Shown: piece by piece, positions 56,745 to 64,000 of the stretch
How the letters are laid out: every line of letters begins with the position of its first letter
Numbering within the stretch: the first letter of the stretch is position 1
DNA from: Dictyostelium firmibasis
Taxonomy: Eukaryota > Evosea > Eumycetozoa > Dictyosteliales > Dictyosteliaceae
Direction: 5' to 3'
Assembly (NCBI GenBank): GCA_036169595.1
Contig: CM069765.1
Span: 4,346,001 to 4,410,000 of the forward strand
Length of the DNA: 64,000 bases
Position numbers and translations under genes: made by a program
Notes under the pieces: generated by a model
The model's input: the letters and a program-made list of their open reading frames with translations, nothing else
Told to the model about the DNA's origin: nothing
Database searches by the model: none

Positions 56745-58997
56745 ATGTGTGGTATATCAGTTATCATAAGTGGTATTGAAATATTAGAAACAAAAAAGCA
56801 ACATAATGATCGAGATAATATTAATGATTTAAAAGATATTGTGAGTAATAAAAAAATCGAAACACCGGCAATTGTTATTGATAATTATGAAACTATTAAA
56901 AAAGATATTGAATCACGATTAATCAATAGAGGCCCAGATTCAATAAAGAGTAAATTGATCGAAATTAAATGTTATCAAAAAGATATTGAAAAAGAAATAA
57001 CCATAACGATGGATTTAATATCATCAGTTCTTGGACTTAGAGGACCACTAACAATCCAACCATTGATAGATGAGACCAATGGTAATACTTTATTATGGAA
57101 TGGTGAGTTATTTGGTGGTTATGATATTGGTATTCATGATAATGATACTTGTTTATTATTACATTTGTTATCAAAAATTAAAGAAGAAGAAGAAGATGAT
57201 GATAATGATGATGATAGTAGAGAATTAATTGATATTATGTTAAAGATTAAAGGACCATTCGCATTTTTATATTGGCAAGAGAAAAAAAGAAAACTTTGGT
57301 TCGGTAGAGATGTATTAGGTAGAAGAAGTTTATTAGTGAATAATGAAACTATAATTAATGGTAAACCATCATTGATGATTACATCCATGGGTTCATTCCC
57401 AAATGGTATTGATGATTCAATAAAATTACCAAAATGGGATGAGATTAATACCTTTGGTTTATTCTCAATTCATTTCCCAAAAATTATCGAAACAAATAAA
57501 ATTCATTTTAAAATTCATCCATGGGATATTTCAAGTGGTGTTGACAATTTAAATATTGGTATGATTTCTTTGGATTATGATAATGATAATGATAATGAAG
57601 AAGAATCAACTACCACACTATCATCAAAAATAACAACAACAACAGCAACATTTGAAACAAAAGAAATAAAATCTATAAATCCTTTCATAAAAGAAATGGA
57701 AGAGCAAAATATTGATCAATTACATTTTTACCCATTTGGTAGAAGAGAGAAATTAACAATTGAAGAGGGTGAATGGAGTCAACAAGTTTTCGATGAATAT
57801 GTAAATGGATTTTATAAGGCAATTAGTGATTCAATAAATGTTAGGTTAAATAATTTACCAATTGCATCGTTGGAGATACCAGATTTAATTAGACCACCAT
57901 TTGCATTGGAAAAACCATTACCATTGGTATCGAGATTAGGTATATTGTTTAGCGGTGGTTTAGATTCAATGGTTTTGGCTGCAATGGCTGATAAGCATAT
58001 GGATACACTAGAAGAACCAATTCATTTAATAAATGTTGCCTTTGGTGATGATGATTCATCCTTTGAAGAGTATGATAAGGTACCTGACAGAAAAGCCGCT
58101 ATCTCAGGTCTAAAGGAGTTACAAACTATAGCTCCAAACAGACAATGGAAATTAATTAAAGTAAATGTTGGTACAAAAGAAATGGAATGGGCTAAAAAAA
58201 TAGTTTATCAATTATCATATCCTGCTATAACAATTATGGATATGACAATTTGTTTAGCTCTTTGGTTCGCTGGTAGAGGTGAAGGTATAATACATGGTGA
58301 AGAAGAACAACAACAACAACGTTATATGACAACATGTAAAGTTTTATTAATGGGTAGTGGCGCAGATGAACAATTGGCAGGTTATTTTAGACATAAATCA
58401 TCATTTCAACGTGGATCATGGCCAATACTTCAAGCAGAGTTAAATAAGGATTTCAATCGAATTTGGAAAAGAAATTTGGGTAGAGATGATCGTGTATTGA
58501 GTAGTAATAGACGTGAGCCTAGATTCCCTTACTTGGATGAATCTTTAATCTCCTATTTAAATGGTATCGAGTTACCCTATATCTGTGATTTATCTTTGGC
58601 TCAAGGAATTGGTGATAAAAGAATTTTACGTGAGGTTGGTCGTAAATTAGGTTTAACCGAATCAACTAGACTCATTAAAAAAGCAATTCAATTTGGTTCA
58701 AGATCTTCAAAACAATTGAATAAAAATGTACCTGCTAGAATCACTCAAAAATGTGGTAAAGATGTTTTCTCTTTTACAGCTCCAATCTATGATCCACTTC
58801 AAGATCCAGGTTATGAAGCTTTACAAAAACAAAAATTAAAACAAAAAATGAGCTTGGAAAAAAAACAACAAAAAAACAAACAAAAATCTGAAAAAATTGA
58901 AAAAAAAATTAATTTTAAAACTCAACAACAACAACAACAACAACAACAAAATAATGATGAAAATAAACAACAATCAAAAGGTGTTGAGAATTATTGA
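56745..58997 (+). CDS. ASNSD1-like asparagine synthetase domain protein
   Basis: 750 residues from the ATG that begins MCGISVIISG. This start puts the glutaminase nucleophile at Cys2, where the Ntn-hydrolase family needs it; the open frame further left has no ATG. The N-terminal glutamine amidotransferase domain (RGPDS, LWNGELFGGYDIG, GPFAFLYWQ, LGRRSLLV) is followed by an asparagine-synthetase-type domain with ATP pyrophosphatase loop LFSGGLDSMVLAAMA (~402) and MGSGADEQLAGYFRHKSSF (~536). The order and the FPYLDE motif match ASNSD1, a conserved protein whose amidation substrate is unknown, rather than metabolic AsnB. The C-terminus is Lys/Gln-rich. There is no intron. Confidence 0.87.
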   Translation: MCGISVIISGIEILETKKQHNDRDNINDLKDIVSNKKIETPAIVIDNYETIKKDIESRLINRGPDSIKSKLIEIKCYQKDIEKEITITMDLISSVLGLRGPLTIQPLIDETNGNTLLWNGELFGGYDIGIHDNDTCLLLHLLSKIKEEEEDDDNDDDSRELIDIMLKIKGPFAFLYWQEKKRKLWFGRDVLGRRSLLVNNETIINGKPSLMITSMGSFPNGIDDSIKLPKWDEINTFGLFSIHFPKIIETNKIHFKIHPWDISSGVDNLNIGMISLDYDNDNDNEEESTTTLSSKITTTTATFETKEIKSINPFIKEMEEQNIDQLHFYPFGRREKLTIEEGEWSQQVFDEYVNGFYKAISDSINVRLNNLPIASLEIPDLIRPPFALEKPLPLVSRLGILFSGGLDSMVLAAMADKHMDTLEEPIHLINVAFGDDDSSFEEYDKVPDRKAAISGLKELQTIAPNRQWKLIKVNVGTKEMEWAKKIVYQLSYPAITIMDMTICLALWFAGRGEGIIHGEEEQQQQRYMTTCKVLLMGSGADEQLAGYFRHKSSFQRGSWPILQAELNKDFNRIWKRNLGRDDRVLSSNRREPRFPYLDESLISYLNGIELPYICDLSLAQGIGDKRILREVGRKLGLTESTRLIKKAIQFGSRSSKQLNKNVPARITQKCGKDVFSFTAPIYDPLQDPGYEALQKQKLKQKMSLEKKQQKNKQKSEKIEKKINFKTQQQQQQQQQNNDENKQQSKGVENY

Positions 58998-59276
58998 AAA
59001 AAAAAAAAAAAAATAAAATTTTTAAAAAAAAGTTTTTTATTGTGGACGAATAAATCAAAAAACGAAAAAAAAAAAAAAAAAAGTTTTTATTTTTTTTCAG
59101 CTTTTTATTTTTCCTTTCATTTTGTGTAATAAATAACCAAATTGTTAATATCTTAAATAAAATAATCATCATAATAATAACACACACATATATATATATA
59201 TAAAAGAAAACAAAAGAAATTAATATTAAGTTGGCTTACCAATTAGAAAATAAATATACATATAAATATTATAAAA

Positions 59277-59748
59277 ATGAATACTTTAATTCGTAGATCA
59301 TTATTAAATCAAATAAATTTAAATAGAGCAGGTCAATCTTATAGACTTTCAGTAGGAAGAATGAGAAGTGGCAATGAAGATGGCCCACTTCATGATTTAT
59401 CAGATTTTCATTTCGCTGGTAAGAATTTTATTTATTTTTTTGTTTGAGTAAATTTTAAATATTTTTTTTTTTTTTTTGGATTCTCTATTAATCATTTAAC
59501 GCATTTGGAATTATACTTGTATATAAAAAGATGGTAGAGAAGCACCACTTACAGAAAAACAAATGAAATGGAAGAAAACAAGATTATCAGAAGAAAATAT
59601 TTTAAATTCACTTAAAAGTGAGGTTGAAGCTGAAAGACAAAATGTTATTGACAAAATTAAAGATTTCGAAGAATCTATGTTTAGATCAATTGAATCTAAA
59701 AGAGAAAAGAAGAAACAAAGAGATGCTTTATTTGAAAAGAAACAATAA
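59277..59748 (+). CDS. Mitochondrial ribosomal protein mL52 (MRPL52) homologue
   Basis: Two exons (59277-59418, 59531-59748) give 119 residues. The N-terminus (MNTLIRRSLLNQINLNRAG) is basic and amphipathic like a mitochondrial targeting peptide. The core GPLHDLSDFHFADGREAPLT matches the 'GPL-LPDWSYADGRPAP' signature of MRPL52, and exon joining completes the ADG. A long basic helix follows (RLSEENILNSLKSEVEAERQ to KREKKKQRDAL), as in the family. Length is close to human MRPL52 (~123). It is therefore a likely subunit of the mitochondrial large ribosomal subunit. Confidence 0.72.
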
Positions 59749-60033
59749 TCAGCATTATAGTGAGAATAAAAAAAAAAAAAGAAAAAAACAATCAATTATT
59801 TTTAAAAAAAAAAGAAATAACGATTACTTCATTCGATACTTTTTTGTTATATTGTTTTTTTTTTTATTTTTTTTTATTATTTTTTTATTTGTTTTTATTT
59901 TTTAAAAAAAGGATTTATATTATTTATTTATATTACTTGCATCATTATAGATAATAGGAATGGAAACGATGAACAATTGAAAAACCAGCTTGAAAAACAC
60001 CAAAAAAACATAGGAGGGATATAGTGGAAAATA
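59749..60033. other. Intergenic between convergent genes
   Basis: About 285 bases with A/T runs. Nothing else seen. Confidence 0.7.
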
Positions 60034-60217
60034 TTAATTAATTTTGATCAATGAAGGGTTTGAGGATGAATGAGAAACTAAAGATGTAGACAAAGAACCC
60101 ATCATCGGTGGTGAGTTTAAACCATTACTATTTGAGTTATTACCATTGTCAATATTCGAAATGGTTGGTAGTGTTATAGGATGTGATGATGGAATTAGAA
60201 ATGGTTGTTGATGATGA

Positions 60218-60278
<61 letters not shown>

Positions 60279-60319
60279 GATGTTGATGTTGATGTTGATG
60301 TTGATGTTGTTGATGTTGA

Positions 60320-60369
<50 letters not shown>

Positions 60370-60396
60370 ATGTTGATGTTGTTGATTTTGTTGATT

Positions 60397-60435
<39 letters not shown>

Positions 60436-62018
60436 ATGTTGAATTTGTTGTTGGTGATGATTGTTATGATTCATTTGAGGTGAATTAAAATTATTATTAA
60501 GATTATGACTATGACCATTGTTATTAATATTATTGTTATTACTATTCCCATAATATTGAGGAGCCGAGAATAGGTTTCTTTGTGTGGTATGTGAGTGGTC
60601 ATAGAAATATGTTTGTTGTGGATGAATTGAACTTTGTTGGTTATTGTGGCCTAATGTTTGGTGATGGGCTGGACTTAGATGGGGGCTTTGTTGGGTATTG
60701 TGGTTATTATTATTATTATTGTTATTGTTGTGATGATGGTGATGATGATGGTGATTACTATGAATTGGACTTTGATGATATATAGATTCGCTTTGTAACA
60801 TTATGTTTGAATGATTATTTTGGATTGGACTTGAATGGACATTAAGTTGATTCTGATTATTTTGAATTGGACTAGAATGAACAGTACCATTTCCATAATG
60901 TTGGTGTTGATTTAATTGTTGTTGAATTTGTAATTGTTGTGGATGTAACAATAGTTCGGATTCACTCTTTGATCTCTTATCGTTTGGTTGCTTATTCAAA
61001 GGTAAGATAGTTTCCTTTTCATCACCAATTTTTCTCTTTTGTTTTAATATGTGTAGTTGTTGATTGCTTGTAATAGAACTGCCACCTATAAAATTACTAT
61101 GTTGATAGTTATTTTGACCATGATGTAATTGTTGTTGCGAGTGTAAGACTTGATTATTATTACTAGAGAAGCACATTTCATTATATGAATTTTGGTGATT
61201 ATTATTATTATGGTTTCCATTGAAAACAGTGTTGCTATTACTAGGATTATTACCAGGATTATTACTTCCATTGTTACTAGTGAAAGAATTATTGCTGTTT
61301 TTATTATCATTGGTAGAATTACAATCTGGGCAGTATAAATCAGAACCTGTTTTTCCTAAAAATAAATGGTAGTTATGAGAAAGACAATCTTTACAAAATG
61401 CTTTTAAACATTGTTGGTAAGAGTTATTGTTTTTACACTTTTGCAATGGAGCTTTTGCCTTAAAACATAAGCAACACTCAATATTGCTTTTATTTCCATT
61501 ATTACTTTGATTGAAATTATGACTTGAAATATTATTGTTATTACTATTGGTGTTACTATTATTAATGTTGTTGTTTTGATTTGAGCCATTACCATAGAGT
61601 TGGTAAATATTAAAATTTGGAGAGTTACTCAAAACTGGTGTAGTGGTTGAGGAATCTGGTGATAGTTTTGGAGAAATACTGTTGTTATTATTACCGTTTA
61701 AATTATAAGGTAGAAAACCACCATTTTGTATTATGTGACTGTGAAGATGTTGATGGTGGGATTGTTGTTGTTGTTGCTGTTGCTGTTGATGATGGTGGGG
61801 TTGTTGTTGCTGTTGATGTCCGTGGTGAAGTTGCTGATTGACATTATGATTTGTTAATAAAGCAGAGCTCGGTGGAGGTGGAGAAGATTGAAGTTTAAGA
61901 TGTTGTAAATTGTTGATGTTATTATTAATATTGGTATTTGTTGGTGAATTTACTGTAGCTGTGACATTATTACTATTGATATTATTATTATTATTATTAC
62001 TACTATCATTATTATTAC

Positions 62019-62100
<82 letters not shown>

Positions 62101-64000
62101 ATTATTATTATTATTATTATTATTTTGCTCTGAAATACTGAAATTATTATTGTTAATATTGTTGTTATTGTTGTTGGTGGTATTATTATTATTGGTATTA
62201 TTATAATTATTGTTATTGTTTGCGTTGTTGTTTGAATTACTATTGATATTGGGTCCATCAATTGATCCTAATGTTGGTAATAAAGGTGTTTTCTTTGGCG
62301 AATTAAAGATTTCATTTGAAATTGGTGAACCAACAACAGATGAAGCTGTCGAGGAGGAAGATGAAGTATTTGGGTTATTATTGGTAGTATTGTTTCCATT
62401 TATTGTATTGTTAGTATTATTATTTGCATTAGTTGCAGAATTATTATTTGATGTTGTAATATTTTTTAATTGCTTTGTTGGGGTTGAATTTGTGGAAGCC
62501 GATTTAACGCTACCATTTTTCAAAGATTTTGTTTTAGCTTTTTTTGCTTTTTTATTTTTTTTTGTAGATTTTGAAGACTTTGTTGGTGAAGACATTGATG
62601 ATTTCATTTTTTGAACCTCGTCTGGATCGACATTGTCATAATCAATTTCTTCAAGCGATGAGGATGAAGAAGAATCATCGGTATCATCATCGTCATCAAT
62701 ATCTTGTAGTTCTTGTAAATTTTCATCACCTTCTCTAAAATTACTCCACATACCAGTATATCTACCAATTGATGTGAATGCTTTCTTATATCTTGATAAT
62801 ACTGTACTTAGTCTATTTTTAATATTATCTTCAAATACTAGTAATATAATCGGAAAATAGAAAGGAATATTAAAAATAAAAATAATTAGTAAATAATTTA
62901 AAAATATAAATAATAATGAAATTTCATTTGTCATTAAAGATAATATTTAACAATTAATACAATACCCATTTCTCTATTGAAAGCAAAGGAATCTTGATGA
63001 GATTTAACGTAAGAGGCAATTTCAATTTGATGTGAGAATCTATACTTTTTAATAATTTCTAAATTGAATAGTGCTGTGTGAGCAACTTCTTTCCATGATT
63101 TTGAGAGATGTTTTAATGTAAATTTTCTAGATTGAGAACATGAATCACAATAAAATTCAAATCTACTATCTGATGGTCCTGGTATTACTGTACTACCAAC
63201 TAATTCTCTCATTTCTATATATGTATTTATATAAAAAAAAGATTAGTTTGATTTCCAAAAAAACAAACACTTTAATTATATGGAGCAATAAAAGAAAAAA
63301 AAAACATACGGAAATTAATTAATTTTGAGCAAGATTTGCAAGTTAAAGAATGATTACTTTCTTGATCTATATATCCTTCCCATTGCTCACTACCTTTCCA
63401 AGTTAATAAACCTCTTTCATCTTCATCAATTGAATCGCCATGTCTATAATTTGACCACATACCAGAATCACGTGCAAATGAAATGAAAATTTTTCTATTA
63501 TAAGATAATGTTGCTGTCATAATATTTTTCATTTTTGAATGTAAAACTAAAATTTTAATAAACAAAAAAAAAACATAAAAAGTTAATTTTTTTATAACAT
63601 ATCAACAAAAAAAAAAAATTAAAATAATGATTACCCTTATCACGATCAGCTAATAGCTCTTTTGAATGTTTATGTACATATTTAATTATTTCTCTATAAT
63701 GGGAGAATCTATATTTCTTTTCTCTTTCCAAATTGAACAATGAAGTGTGAATCATCTCTTTCCAAGTTTTAAATAAATGTCTAAAATAAAATTGACCTTT
63801 GGAACAATCGAAACATCTGAATTCATAATTTTTATCTTCAGGTCCTGGGATAACATGAATATTATTTGAAAGGAATAGTTTGCTTTCTATAATAGTAATA
63901 AAAAAACAATTAATTGTTTAATAGGTCAAAAATATAGTTTTTTTTTATAGTTTTCTTTTCAATGTTACTTACCAACATTTTGTTTGTTATTACATTTACA
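60034..64000 (-). CDS. Nuclear protein with duplicated KAT14-like zinc/winged-helix module (5' partial)
   Basis: Runs off the right edge. Exons seen: 64000-63973 (partial), 63886-63635, 63546-63310, 63214-62966 and 62837-60034, giving at least 1,189 residues in one frame. The N-terminal part is a repeated ~165-residue module. Each copy has two Cys pairs (CKSCSKLINF; EFYCDSCSQSRKF), then a WKE-HT-LFNLE-KYRFSH helix pair and a closing SGMWSNYRHGD. This resembles the zinc-plus-winged-helix start of KAT14/CSRP2BP, a chromatin (ATAC) protein. The rest is Asn/Gln/His tracts around a cysteine cluster (CCLCFKAKAPLQKC, FCKDCLSHNYHLF, LYCPDCN) like a PHD/CxxC zinc finger, with a nuclear signal (KQKRKIGDEKE). 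A chromatin or transcription role is inference. Each module is split by introns at matching places. Confidence 0.72.

Overview
The window looks like a nuclear chromosome segment of the social amoeba Dictyostelium discoideum or a very close relative. Intergenic DNA is almost entirely A/T with long homopolymer runs. Introns are short, AT-rich and GT-AG. Many proteins carry long Asn (AAT) or Gln (CAA) tracts. Several genes match families I recognise from this organism: dynamin A, Rac1A, CudA-type factors, FOLN and CTDC cysteine-rich secreted proteins, and FNIP-repeat proteins. From memory, dymA and rac1A lie on chromosome 3; no search was possible.

Layout. 0-5 kb: a frameshifted GH18 chitinase-like pseudogene and a TPX2-like protein, both minus. 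6-11 kb: a five-exon AKTIP/FTS-type UEV gene (+) convergent with a two-exon CudA-family regulator (-). 13.4-18 kb: a tandem pair of EXD2-like exonuclease/HNH genes. 19.6-23.4 kb: a CTDC-repeat secreted protein (+) convergent with dynamin A (-). 23.4-26.8 kb: a gene-poor graveyard holding rearranged actin fragments, another coding relic and a ~0.9 kb element bounded by ~100-bp inverted repeats. 26.8-30.2 kb: a TMEM128-like membrane protein and a Hpc2/ubinuclein-like protein preceded by a 235-bp pyrimidine repeat. 32.3-36.9 kb: an ankyrin-TBC RabGAP (+) convergent with a RING/TRAF/FNIP protein (-). 38-46.7 kb (all +): a FOLN/Thr-rich secreted protein, Integrator subunit 11, a deoxynucleoside kinase and a class 3 lipase. 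46.8-53.3 kb: two small secreted proteins, a large coiled-coil protein and an RRM protein. 53.7-59.7 kb: Rac1A (-), an ASNSD1-like protein (+) and mitochondrial ribosomal protein mL52 (+). 60-64 kb: a minus-strand gene with a duplicated zinc/winged-helix module, running off the right edge.

The genes are mostly unrelated housekeeping and developmental genes; there is no operon-like logic. Exon joins were worked out by hand from GT-AG sites. All spliced coding lengths given are multiples of three, but no transcript data were seen. Several genes here need joining across introns or are too short or interrupted for a simple ORF scan: the AKTIP-like gene, TMEM128-like gene, CTDC gene, the small protein at 47.8 kb, mL52, the kinase and Rac1A.

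I did not find a convincing new multi-gene system. The items most worth a second look are the inverted-repeat element at 25.3-26.2 kb, the head-to-head actin fragments at 24.5 kb, the hairpin-dense island at 12.9-13.2 kb, the duplicated KAT14-like module at 62.7-64 kb, the Hpc2-like assignment, and the 84-copy TAA array that begins with a stop codon.
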